5,881 bases of DNA from Pseudomonadota bacterium (GCA_023417745.1 JAEZEM010000526.1:1-5881); one strand, 5' to 3'; positions 1 through 5,881 are shown, counted from the first letter of the stretch. Numbers and translations are program-made. The notes: a model not told the origin generated them from the sequence alone.

Positions 1-45
1 GGCCTGAGGCCCCCAGACCCCCCAGTTGGAGAAAGGGGGTAAAGG
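1..45. repeat. GC-rich intergenic dyad repeat, copy 1 (truncated by window edge)
   Basis: This segment matches 4291-4336 in the same orientation, with four substitutions (positions 15, 25, 26 and 40) and one 1-base indel. Shared landmarks are GGCCTGAGGCCCCC, then a run of six C, then GAAAGGGGG and AAAG. The C-run (18-23) can pair with the G-run (35-39). The left arm of the first hairpin seen in the other copy would lie before base 1. The copy sits upstream of the PH-domain gene and may be the 3' end of a preceding transcription unit. REP-like intergenic dyads of this style are common in GC-rich Desulfovibrio-type genomes (from recall, not searched). Confidence 0.7.
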
Positions 46-197
46 GGAGAGTGTCGTCGACAGGGGGGTGGGGAGAGCGACCCGGGGCGGGGCGGTCAGG
101 AAGGCTTTGCCTTGGGCGGCGTTTTCGGATAAGCCCATGGATCGTCGCCGGTCGCGCCGGTTGAAGCGGCGGCAAGACGCCTGCAAGTGGGGATGCC

Positions 198-701
198 ATG
201 AGCCTTAAGGGCCTTGTGTTCGAGGGTGAGGAGATCAGGTACCGAACGGGCAAGCACTGGATCGTGCTGGCCAAGGCGGCGGTGCTTTTTGCCTTGGCCC
301 TGATCGTCTGGTCGAGCGAACCAACGCTGACCAAGCTTGTGCAGTTCAAGGTTCCCGAGGAACTGGAACGTTTCGTGCCGAAGATCCTGGCTGTCGGCGT
401 GTGGCTTATTCGCTACGTGTTCTTTATTTTGTTCACGCTGCTGGCCTTGGTGCGGCTTTTTTCCTTCTTCACCTTGCGCGTGGGCCTCACCGACAAGCGC
501 CTGCTGTGCGACGACGCGCTTTTCGGCAGCTTTTCGCTGGATCTCGGCAAGATCGAGTCGGTCAAGTGCGAACCCGGCGTCTTCGGCGGCCTGCTCGGTT
601 ACGGCAAGATGATCCTGACCGCTTCCAGCAGTCAGCGGCTGGTCATCACCAACCTGCGCCGGCCCCATGTGCTGGCTCAGGAGATTTTCGCCGCGAAATA
701 G
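198..701 (+). CDS. Membrane-anchored bacterial PH-domain (bPH2/DUF304-like) protein
   Basis: A 167-residue protein with two hydrophobic segments, about residues 21-39 and 63-92, separated by a short charged stretch, followed by a C-terminal cytosolic domain. The tail has the pattern of bacterial PH (YdbS/YdbT-type) proteins: LTDKRLLC near 97-104, KIESVKCEPG near 118-127, a GLLGYGKM turn near 131-138, a short beta strand with LVITN (148-152), and a terminal helix. The N-terminus (GEEIRYRTGKHWIV, 10-23) also fits, since such proteins often begin with a glutamate-rich strand leading to a His-Trp at the membrane. The start at 198 is preceded by GTGGGGA four bases upstream, a usable ribosome site. 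These domains are generally linked to membrane or envelope functions, but the exact role is unknown. It lies 63 bases before the sensor kinase on the same strand, so co-transcription is possible. The class is fairly certain; the function is not. Confidence 0.8.
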   Translation: MSLKGLVFEGEEIRYRTGKHWIVLAKAAVLFALALIVWSSEPTLTKLVQFKVPEELERFVPKILAVGVWLIRYVFFILFTLLALVRLFSFFTLRVGLTDKRLLCDDALFGSFSLDLGKIESVKCEPGVFGGLLGYGKMILTASSSQRLVITNLRRPHVLAQEIFAAK

Positions 702-712
702 CCCTCCGGGGC

Positions 713-724
713 CGGCCCGGGCCG
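713..724. repeat. 12-bp perfect palindrome between PH gene and kinase gene
   Basis: CGGCCCGGGCCG is its own reverse complement. Its core CCCGGGCC recurs at 744-751, giving two similar GC blocks in the 63-base gap ahead of the kinase start. No T-run follows, so an intrinsic terminator is unlikely. It may be an operator-like dyad or simply a product of base composition. Confidence 0.4.
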
Positions 725-764
725 CCCGACCCGTGGCCGTCTTCCCGGGCCGTGGACCGCCGCC

Positions 765-2219
765 ATGTATCTTTCCCGCAAGCCCATCAAACACTACGGC
801 ATCTTGTTCAAGCTGCTGGTGGTTTTTATCGGCATCATGGTGGTGGCCTATTTCACCATTTCCACGCTGCTCATCTACATCAAGGACTCCGTCAACATCT
901 CCCGTGACATCGTCAAGGTCCGCATCGAGGTGCTCACCATTTCCCAGCGCCTGGTGGACAGCCTGCTCGTCATGGAGGAGAATCAGAAGAAATACGAGAT
1001 CATCCATTCCGAGGAATACAAGAAGAACTTCATGACGGCGCTGAGTGAATACAAAAACGCCATCTGGAGCATCTTGTGGTTCCGCTACGAGGGCTTTTCC
1101 GCCTGGGAAGAGCTGCACGCCGAATTTCGCAAGGCTTTCCCCGACCTGGCCCAGGGCCGGGAGCTGACCAAGGAACCCTGGATCGACCAGGATACGCTGA
1201 ACCAATGGATGCGCATCGTGGTCAGTGCCCGCCAGGATAACGAACGAGTGCTCGAATCCGGCATGCGCGAACTGTTTCGCATCAGCGAGGCGGCCGTGTC
1301 GCGCGGCCTGTCCGGGCTGACCATTTCCATCGGCGTGGGACTTCTGGGCGTGCTCTTTCTGACCTATTCCTTAAGCCGTCCCCTGCGCGAACTGCGCCGG
1401 GGCATCCGGGCCTACACCCGCGACGGCCGCCTGGAGCCCATCCGGGTGCTTTCCAAGGACGAACTCGGCGAACTTGGCGCGGCCTTCAACGACATGACCG
1501 TGCGCCTTAAGGAAGAGGAACGGATGCGGGCGGATTTCATCGACATGGTCAGCCACGAAATCAGGACGCCGCTGACGTCGATTCGCGAGTCCGTCAACCT
1601 CATGCGCGAACGCGTGCTCGGCGACGTCAACGAACGCCAGAAGCGCTTCCTCGACATCGCCAGCGACGAGCTCCAGCGCATTTCCGCCATGCTCACCAGC
1701 CTGCTCAAGGTGTCCAGCATGGCCTCCCAGATCGTGGACCTCGTGCCGGTGACCTTTAATCCCGAGGAACTCCTGCGCGAGACCCTGGAAAAGGCCGGCC
1801 CGGGAGCCGAGGCCAAGGACATCGCCCTGACGCCTCGCGTGGCCAAGGACATCGTGTCTGTGGTCGGCGACCGGGAGCTGCTCGGCCAGGCCTTGTACAA
1901 CCTCGTCGGCAACGCCGTGAAGTTCTCCCCGGCCGGGCGCACCGTGCGGGTGGGGCTGGAGCTGGCCGACGGCGGGCAAAAGGTGTTGATGAGCATTTCC
2001 GACGAAGGCCCGGGCATCCCGGAAGAGGAGCAGGCCTACGTCTTCAACAAGTACTACCGCGGCGCGCGCACCAAGCGCAGCACCGACGGCATCGGCCTTG
2101 GCCTGAGCATTGCCAAGACCATCGTTGAAGCCCATGGCGGGAACATCTGGCTGTCGAGCCTGCCCGGCAAAGGCTGCACTTTCTACTTTACAATTCCTGT
2201 GGATGGGGCAAGAGCGTAG
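765..2219 (+). CDS. Sensor histidine kinase, QseE/GlrK-like, two-TM with HAMP
   Basis: A 484-residue membrane kinase that should autophosphorylate and donate phosphate to the regulator encoded at 2877. Domains in order: short cytosolic N-terminus; TM1 about 13-39; periplasmic helical sensor region about 41-182; TM2 about 183-203; HAMP about 204-253; dimerisation/phosphoacceptor helix with H264 in DMVSHEIRTPL; ATPase domain with N-box N379 and N383 (NLVGN), G1 box DEGPGI (413-418) and G2 box GIGLGL (442-447). All catalytic motifs are intact and there is no attached receiver. Total length is close to that of Escherichia coli GlrK/QseE. The stretch VMEENQKKY (69-77) resembles, from recall, the start of the second periplasmic helix in that kinase. 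The start codon has only a weak ribosome site (GTGGA, 752-756). The stop lies one base before the lipoprotein ATG, so the two are surely co-transcribed. The signal sensed is unknown. Kinase identity is near certain; QseE-type assignment rests mainly on gene order. Confidence 0.95.
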   Translation: MYLSRKPIKHYGILFKLLVVFIGIMVVAYFTISTLLIYIKDSVNISRDIVKVRIEVLTISQRLVDSLLVMEENQKKYEIIHSEEYKKNFMTALSEYKNAIWSILWFRYEGFSAWEELHAEFRKAFPDLAQGRELTKEPWIDQDTLNQWMRIVVSARQDNERVLESGMRELFRISEAAVSRGLSGLTISIGVGLLGVLFLTYSLSRPLRELRRGIRAYTRDGRLEPIRVLSKDELGELGAAFNDMTVRLKEEERMRADFIDMVSHEIRTPLTSIRESVNLMRERVLGDVNERQKRFLDIASDELQRISAMLTSLLKVSSMASQIVDLVPVTFNPEELLRETLEKAGPGAEAKDIALTPRVAKDIVSVVGDRELLGQALYNLVGNAVKFSPAGRTVRVGLELADGGQKVLMSISDEGPGIPEEEQAYVFNKYYRGARTKRSTDGIGLGLSIAKTIVEAHGGNIWLSSLPGKGCTFYFTIPVDGARA

Positions 2220-2220
2220 T

Positions 2221-2838
2221 ATGGGCCACTGTGTTTCACGCCGTATTGGATCGGCCGCCGTCTGCGGCCTGTGCCTGTTGATCGCGCTTGGCGGCCTGGG
2301 CTGCGCCCGCCGCGAACCGGTTCCCGTCGCCCAGGCGACCTCCCCTGCGCCGCCGCCGCCCGCGCCGGCCCGGGAAGTCGTCATTTGCAAAATCGAACGG
2401 GAGACCGCCTACGACCGGGGGCTCAAGGCCTACGAAGCCGGCGAGGCCAAGCGGGCCATGGCCCTATGGCGCGAGGCCGCCGGCGACGCCGAACTGGCCG
2501 TGCGCCAAAAGGCCTTGTTCGCCATGGCTTCGGTGCGCCTCTCCCAGGCCGGCAGCGACGCCGAGCTGTCCGCCGCCCTGGAGATGTTCGACGCCTGGTC
2601 CAAGAAGTCCCCGCCCGGCGGCAGCGGCGAGGACGCCCGGTTCCTCGTGCCCCTGCTCAAGTCCTACAAGCCGGCCTTCGCGCTTAAGGAGCAGAAAGCG
2701 GCCATGGACCGCGACTGCGCCAAAAAGCTCACCGAGCGCGAGGAGCAGGTGCGAAGGAGCCTGCAGCAGCAGGTCAAGGCCCTGGAGACCATCCATCAGC
2801 AGATCCAGGAAAAGAAAAAGGGCCTGACCAACTATTAA
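2221..2838 (+). CDS. QseG/YfhG-like lipoprotein with C-terminal coiled coil
   Basis: A 205-residue predicted lipoprotein. A signal peptide (about 1-27, with RR at 7-8 and hydrophobic 11-27) ends in GGLGC; Cys28 would be lipidated. The -3 residue is Gly rather than Leu, a relaxed lipobox. Residue +2 is Ala, so no Asp retention signal is present and outer-membrane sorting is expected. Then come a Pro/Ala-rich linker (about 34-50), a helical region about 60-127 with TPR-like spacing (YDRGLKAYEAGEAKRAM, ALWREAA), and a charged C-terminal helix about 155-200 rich in Gln, Glu and Lys that should form a coiled coil. Enterobacterial QseG/YfhG has the same plan (lipid anchor, helical middle, coiled-coil tail) and binds the kinase QseE. 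I chose ATG 2221 because the signal peptide begins there and it follows the kinase stop by one base; upstream in-frame ATGs (2110, 2203) would overlap the kinase and spoil the signal peptide. Direct sequence homology to QseG is not demonstrated; position and architecture are the argument. Confidence 0.82.
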   Translation: MGHCVSRRIGSAAVCGLCLLIALGGLGCARREPVPVAQATSPAPPPPAPAREVVICKIERETAYDRGLKAYEAGEAKRAMALWREAAGDAELAVRQKALFAMASVRLSQAGSDAELSAALEMFDAWSKKSPPGGSGEDARFLVPLLKSYKPAFALKEQKAAMDRDCAKKLTEREEQVRRSLQQQVKALETIHQQIQEKKKGLTNY

Positions 2839-2876
2839 AACCGGCGCGCCCCGCCGCCAAGGCCGCCCCGAAGCAC

Positions 2877-4259
2877 ATGAGCATAGGCCCCCAGCAGACT
2901 CGAAAAACCATCCTGGTCGTGGACGACGATCCGCACATCCTCGAAGTGCTCGAGGTGCGGCTCGTTTCCGCCGGCTATGACGTGGTCGCCGCCAACAACG
3001 GCCTGGAGGCCCTGGAAGTGCTGTCGCGCCAGCCCGTGCGGCTGGTCATTTCCGATATGCGCATGCCCGGCATGGACGGCATGCGCATGCTTGAGGAAAT
3101 GGAACGCCGGGGCGTGAAGCTCCCCATCATCTTTCTGACCGCCCACGGCTCCATTCCCGGCGCGGTGGAAGCCATCAAGCACGGGGCCGTGGACTACCTG
3201 ACCAAGCCCTTCGACGGCCAGGAACTGCTGGCCCGGGTCACCGACGTTTTCGCCAAGGCGGCCGGGCTTGACGCGGCCAAGACCATCAAGGCCGGCGACG
3301 GCGGCCAGCTCGGCGAAACCGGGCTGGTCGGCCAGAGCCAGGCCATGCGCGACCTGGCCGCGCTGATTGAACGCGTGGCCCCCCGCGACGTCAATGTGCT
3401 GGTCCTTGGCGAATCCGGCACCGGCAAGGAACTGGTCGCCAATCTCATCCATCGCCGCAGCGCCCGCAAAAACGGTCCGCTGGTCACCGTGGACTGCGGT
3501 TCCACCCCGGCCGGCCTGCTCGAATCCGAACTCTTCGGCCACGTCAAGGGGTCGTTTACCCACGCCGTCAAGGACAAAAAGGGCCTCATCGAACAGGCCA
3601 ACCTGGGCACGCTCTTTCTTGACGAGATCGGCAACATCTCCACCGAGATGCAGGTGCGTCTGCTGCGGTTTCTCGAAAACCACAAGATCCGCCGCATCGG
3701 CGACGTGCGCGAAATCCAGGTCGATTGCCGGGTTATCGCCGCCACCAATGCCGACATCTTCGAGCAGGTGGCCGAGGGCGTCTTCCGCGAAGACCTGCTC
3801 TATCGCCTGAAGGTCGTGACCATAAACGTGCCGCCGCTTCGTGAACGCCGCGAGGACATCCCCATCCTGGCCGAACATTTCGCCCGTCAGTTCTGCGCCG
3901 CTCAAGGCATGCCGCCGGTGACCATCCCCACCGAAACCATGGCCTATCTGACCGCCTATCCCTGGCCGGGCAACGTCCGCCAGCTGCGAAACGCCCTGGA
4001 GGCCGGCGTGGTGCTCGGCTCCGACGGCCAGCTCGTCCCCCAGGATCTCCAACTGCCCTTGGCCGGCAAGGGCCCCGACCGTTCGCCCGACAACCTGTCC
4101 CTGGACCAAAGCGAAAAAGCCGCCATCGTGCGCGCCCTGGAACAGGCCGGCTGGGTCCAGAAGGAAGCCGCGCCGCTACTCGGCGTCAGCCGCCGGGCGC
4201 TCAATTACAAGATCCAGAAGTACGGCATCGAGATACCAAAGCGCCGGGTGAAGAAGTAG
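2877..4259 (+). CDS. Sigma-54-class response regulator, QseF/GlrR-like, with variant GSFTHA loop
   Basis: A 460-residue NtrC-family regulator, the likely phosphorylation partner of the kinase at 765. Receiver about 10-125: acidic pocket D16-D18, phosphoacceptor D60 in ISDMRMPGMDG, T88 and K110. AAA+ domain about 150-375: Walker A GESGTGKE (178-185), Walker B LFLDE (D249, E250), sensor I region IAATN (287-291), arginine-finger segment FREDLLYRL (R304, R310), sensor II WPGNVRQLRN (363-372). Fis-type HTH about 412-450, ending VSRRALNYKIQKYGI. The residues for ATP hydrolysis are all present, but the loop that touches sigma-54, normally GAFTGA, reads GSFTHA (225-230, bases 3549-3566): Phe and Thr are kept, the second Gly is His. 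The gene starts 38 bases after the lipoprotein stop; no strong ribosome site is visible before ATG 2877. Regulator class is near certain. How well it works with sigma-54, and what it controls, are open. Confidence 0.95.
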   Translation: MSIGPQQTRKTILVVDDDPHILEVLEVRLVSAGYDVVAANNGLEALEVLSRQPVRLVISDMRMPGMDGMRMLEEMERRGVKLPIIFLTAHGSIPGAVEAIKHGAVDYLTKPFDGQELLARVTDVFAKAAGLDAAKTIKAGDGGQLGETGLVGQSQAMRDLAALIERVAPRDVNVLVLGESGTGKELVANLIHRRSARKNGPLVTVDCGSTPAGLLESELFGHVKGSFTHAVKDKKGLIEQANLGTLFLDEIGNISTEMQVRLLRFLENHKIRRIGDVREIQVDCRVIAATNADIFEQVAEGVFREDLLYRLKVVTINVPPLRERREDIPILAEHFARQFCAAQGMPPVTIPTETMAYLTAYPWPGNVRQLRNALEAGVVLGSDGQLVPQDLQLPLAGKGPDRSPDNLSLDQSEKAAIVRALEQAGWVQKEAAPLLGVSRRALNYKIQKYGIEIPKRRVKK

Positions 4260-4273
4260 AGAAGAAGGGAAGA

Positions 4274-4336
4274 GGCCTCCGGCGGCCGGGGGCCTGAGGC
4301 CCCCGGACCCCCCATCTGGAAGAAAGGGGGCAAAGT
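4274..4336. repeat. GC-rich intergenic dyad repeat, copy 2
   Basis: Full copy of the element cut at the window start. It begins with an imperfect palindrome GGCCTCCGGCGGCC (4274-4287), overlaps a perfect 9-bp hairpin (4286-4306), and continues with a C-run (4309-4313) that can pair with a G-run (4326-4330) across a 12-base loop. It starts 15 bases after the response regulator stop. Same orientation as copy 1, so the two copies bracket the PH-kinase-lipoprotein-regulator block. Confidence 0.75.
4286..4306 (+). terminator. Strong hairpin after response regulator, possible terminator or mRNA 3'-end stabiliser
   Basis: Arms CCGGGGGCC and GGCCCCCGG pair perfectly (9 bp, all G-C) around the loop TGA. 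It lies 26 bases downstream of the regulator stop. No T-tract follows, so it does not meet the classic intrinsic terminator pattern. It could block 3' exonucleases or work with Rho. Confidence 0.4.
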
Positions 4337-4510
4337 GGATATGGCGGGGGAGGCTTGTGAGCCGCTTCGACTTCCCATAGCCCGTATTTCCACCCATGCC
4401 TGCCGCGCTGTCCCGGCGCTGCCTGGGGCGCCCGAAAAATCACGGTTTTGTCGTCGTCCGTTCTTGCCGCCGCCTTGGCAAGGGGGGCGGTTTCTGTCAC
4501 AACGGCGAAA

Positions 4511-4563
4511 CGATCCCCAATGGATCGGCTGGCCGCGCCATGCGGCCGGCGTGTCGCGGGATC
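4511..4563 (+). promoter_or_regulatory. Two abutting hairpins with a competing pairing, candidate RNA switch or attenuator
   Basis: Hairpin A pairs CGATCC (4511-4516) with GGATCG (4522-4527) around CCAAT. Hairpin B starts at the next base: GCTGGCCGC (4528-4536) pairs with GCGGCCGGC (4542-4550), 9 bp including one G-U, around GCCAT. The strand GATCCC (4512-4517) can instead pair with GGGATC (4558-4563), which would dissolve A and enclose B. This is visible geometry only. It matches no riboswitch class I recognise, and GC-rich DNA forms such pairings easily by chance. Confidence 0.22.
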
Positions 4564-4575
4564 ACGGACAAGAAG

Positions 4576-4589
4576 CCGGCCTTGGCCGG
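4576..4589 (+). promoter_or_regulatory. Inverted repeat just ahead of permease ATG
   Basis: CCGGCC and GGCCGG are separated by TT, ending 13 bases before ATG 4603. As RNA it would fold with 5 bp and a CUUG tetraloop. It sits close enough to affect ribosome access to that start, or could be a small operator. Confidence 0.25.
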
Positions 4590-4602
4590 AATCGGGTGGC
4601 GC

Positions 4603-5334
4603 ATGTCGCAGGCGGAAGGCGCGTCTTCAAACCAGACCGGCAAGTCAGCCAGGATCGCCAGACAAGTGGTCCTGCCCTTTGGCAAGTCGCTGGAAATCAG
4701 CATCAAAAGCATCAAGGTCCGGTTTTTCCGGTCCATGATCACCGTGGCCAGCCTGGTGCTGGCCGTGGCCTTCTTGAGTTTTATCCTCACCGGGGCCAAC
4801 GTGGCCGCCGGACTCCTGCGCTCGGGCGAGCCCCAACTGCGCCTGGCCCTGGTCGAGGCCGGCTATGATTTGCCGAGCCTGCCGCCGCCCGGCGTCGCGG
4901 CGGGGGACGAGGCGGGCAAGCTTTCCGCCAGTCCCAAGGAACGCTGGATCGTCATCCTGTCGCTTCTGGTGTGCACCGTCGGCATCGTCAATGCCCAGCT
5001 CATGGCCGTCACCGAACGATTTCGCGAGATCGGCACCATGAAGTGCCTGGGCGCCCTGGACCGCTTTATTCTGCGGCTTTTTCTGCTCGAAGCCGGGATG
5101 CAGGGCCTTGTCGGCGCTTTTATCGGGGCCATTCTGGGCGTGGCGATCGGGCTGCTGGTTGGGCTGGTGCGGTTCGGACTGGCCGCCGCCAGCAATTTGT
5201 CGGCTCTGGACGTGCTGGCGACCTTGGGGATCTCCGTGGCCGTTGGCGCGGGCTTGAGCCTGCTTGGCGTGGTCTATCCGGCGGCCGTGGCCGCCCGGAT
5301 GCGCCCCATCGAGGCCATGCGCGCCCAGGAATGA
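4603..5334 (+). CDS. Compact FtsX-family ABC transporter permease
   Basis: A 243-residue inner-membrane permease. Four TM segments: about 45-66, 114-136, 163-190 and 202-229. The signature cytosolic stretch VTERFREIGTMKCLGA (136-151) follows TM2, and the end YPAAVAARMRPIEAMR (225-240) is typical of FtsX/MacB permeases. The usual large periplasmic domain between TM1 and TM2 (often 150-200 residues) is reduced to about 47 residues, Pro/Gly/Ala-rich in part. It should pair as a dimer with the ATPase that starts 50 bases downstream. Start choice is uncertain: ATG 4603 has a poor ribosome site, and its first 21 codons include TCT, two TCA, AGG, AGA and CAA, unlike the rest. GTG 4666, with AGGA at 4651-4654, would give a 222-residue protein starting just before the conserved KSLEISIKS segment. 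An in-frame ATG at 4396 would add a non-family-like N-terminus and is unlikely. Substrate unknown; efflux or lipoprotein/lipid handling are the family options. Confidence 0.85.
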   Translation: MSQAEGASSNQTGKSARIARQVVLPFGKSLEISIKSIKVRFFRSMITVASLVLAVAFLSFILTGANVAAGLLRSGEPQLRLALVEAGYDLPSLPPPGVAAGDEAGKLSASPKERWIVILSLLVCTVGIVNAQLMAVTERFREIGTMKCLGALDRFILRLFLLEAGMQGLVGAFIGAILGVAIGLLVGLVRFGLAAASNLSALDVLATLGISVAVGAGLSLLGVVYPAAVAARMRPIEAMRAQE

Positions 5335-5340
5335 TCTGGC

Positions 5341-5359
5341 CGCGGCAGGTACGGCCGCG
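5341..5359 (+). promoter_or_regulatory. GC hairpin between permease and ATPase genes
   Basis: CGCGGC (5341-5346) pairs with GCCGCG (5354-5359) around a 7-base loop, within the 50-base gap and 25 bases before the ATPase start. There is no T-run. It could protect an mRNA segment or tune the ATPase to permease ratio, or be incidental. Confidence 0.25.
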
Positions 5360-5384
5360 CGGATGTTTGAGGAAGCGGGGGAGT

Positions 5385-5881
<497 letters not shown>

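Larger units (their letters stand above)
4341..4602. other. Long leader without a convincing gene, upstream of ABC permease
   Basis: Forward reading frames here give peptides rich in Arg, Gly and Cys with no family pattern and no good ribosome site. The reverse frames overlap the repeat and also look non-coding. No promoter could be assigned with confidence, although one is expected because the ABC genes follow a repeat and hairpin. The second half is dense in short inverted repeats: 4463-4482 (CTTGCC/GGCAAG), 4511-4527, 4528-4550 and 4576-4589. It may be a structured 5' leader. Confidence 0.5.

Noticed and set aside
101..125. Small hairpin AAGGC/GCCTT followed by TTTT, as a terminator
   Set aside because: The stem is only 5 bp, and eight GC-rich bases separate it from a four-base T-run, so an intrinsic terminator is not supported.
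107..133. Possible sigma-70 promoter, TTGCCT with GATAAG
   Set aside because: Each box matches only four of six consensus bases and the spacer is 15 bases, too weak to claim.
26..208. Small forward open frame before the PH gene
   Set aside because: It starts inside the repeat, has an Arg/Gly-rich product, and lacks a ribosome site.
96..1205. Long reverse-strand open frame (369 codons)
   Set aside because: It runs antisense to the PH and kinase genes, encodes a low-complexity Gly/His/Gln-rich product with no family pattern, and is expected from high GC at third codon positions.
1371..2390. Reverse-strand open frame of 339 codons opposite the kinase
   Set aside because: It is a shadow of a gene with all catalytic motifs intact on the + strand; its product is compositionally skewed and unrecognisable.
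2835..4109. Reverse-strand open frame of 424 codons opposite the response regulator
   Set aside because: Same reasoning: the + strand frame has complete receiver, AAA+ and HTH motifs, while the reverse product is Gly/His/Ala-rich without domains.
4317..4331. Possible sigma-54 promoter (TGG, 10 bases, GC)
   Set aside because: The GG/GC spacing fits, but the -12 block is GGGC and not TTGC, it sits inside the repeat, and copy 1 has one base fewer so the spacing is not preserved.
4511..4563. Cyclic di-GMP (GEMM) or other known riboswitch
   Set aside because: The conserved GEMM internal segments could not be found; only generic hairpins are visible.
4396..4602. N-terminal extension of the permease, or a separate small gene, from ATG 4396
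   Set aside because: The peptide is Arg/Gly/Cys-rich with no membrane or family character, there is no ribosome site, and the DNA is full of inverted repeats.

Overview
This window is GC-rich, and its coding strand strongly prefers codons ending in G or C. All real genes lie on the + strand. The gene content and an intergenic GC-rich dyad repeat suggest a deltaproteobacterium, most likely a Desulfovibrio-type sulfate reducer (Desulfovibrionaceae). That assignment is inference from sequence style and family recall and has not been checked by any search.

Layout. Bases 1-45 hold one copy, cut by the window edge, of a dyad repeat whose second copy lies at about 4274-4336. Next comes a small membrane-anchored PH-domain (bPH2/DUF304-like) protein (198-701). 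It is followed by a compact three-gene signalling locus: a two-TM sensor histidine kinase with HAMP domain (765-2219), a lipoprotein with a proline-rich linker and C-terminal coiled coil (2221-2838, one base after the kinase stop), and a receiver/AAA+/Fis-HTH response regulator of the sigma-54 activator class (2877-4259). The second repeat copy closes this block. A roughly 260-base stretch without a convincing gene (4341-4602) follows, with several closely packed inverted repeats. It leads into an unusually short FtsX-type ABC permease (4603-5334; GTG 4666 is a credible alternative start) and its MacB/LolD-like ATPase (5385 to beyond the window end).

How the genes work together. The order kinase, lipoprotein, sigma-54 regulator, with matching protein sizes, is the layout of enterobacterial qseE-qseG-qseF (glrK-yfhG-glrR), in which the lipoprotein is an accessory of the sensor. 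The inferred circuit is envelope signal, lipoprotein, kinase H264, regulator D60, transcription. The main oddity is that the sigma-54 contact loop of the regulator, normally GAFTGA, reads GSFTHA. The ABC genes form a separate downstream unit, probably an envelope efflux or lipoprotein-handling transporter; whether the two-component system regulates it cannot be seen from the sequence.
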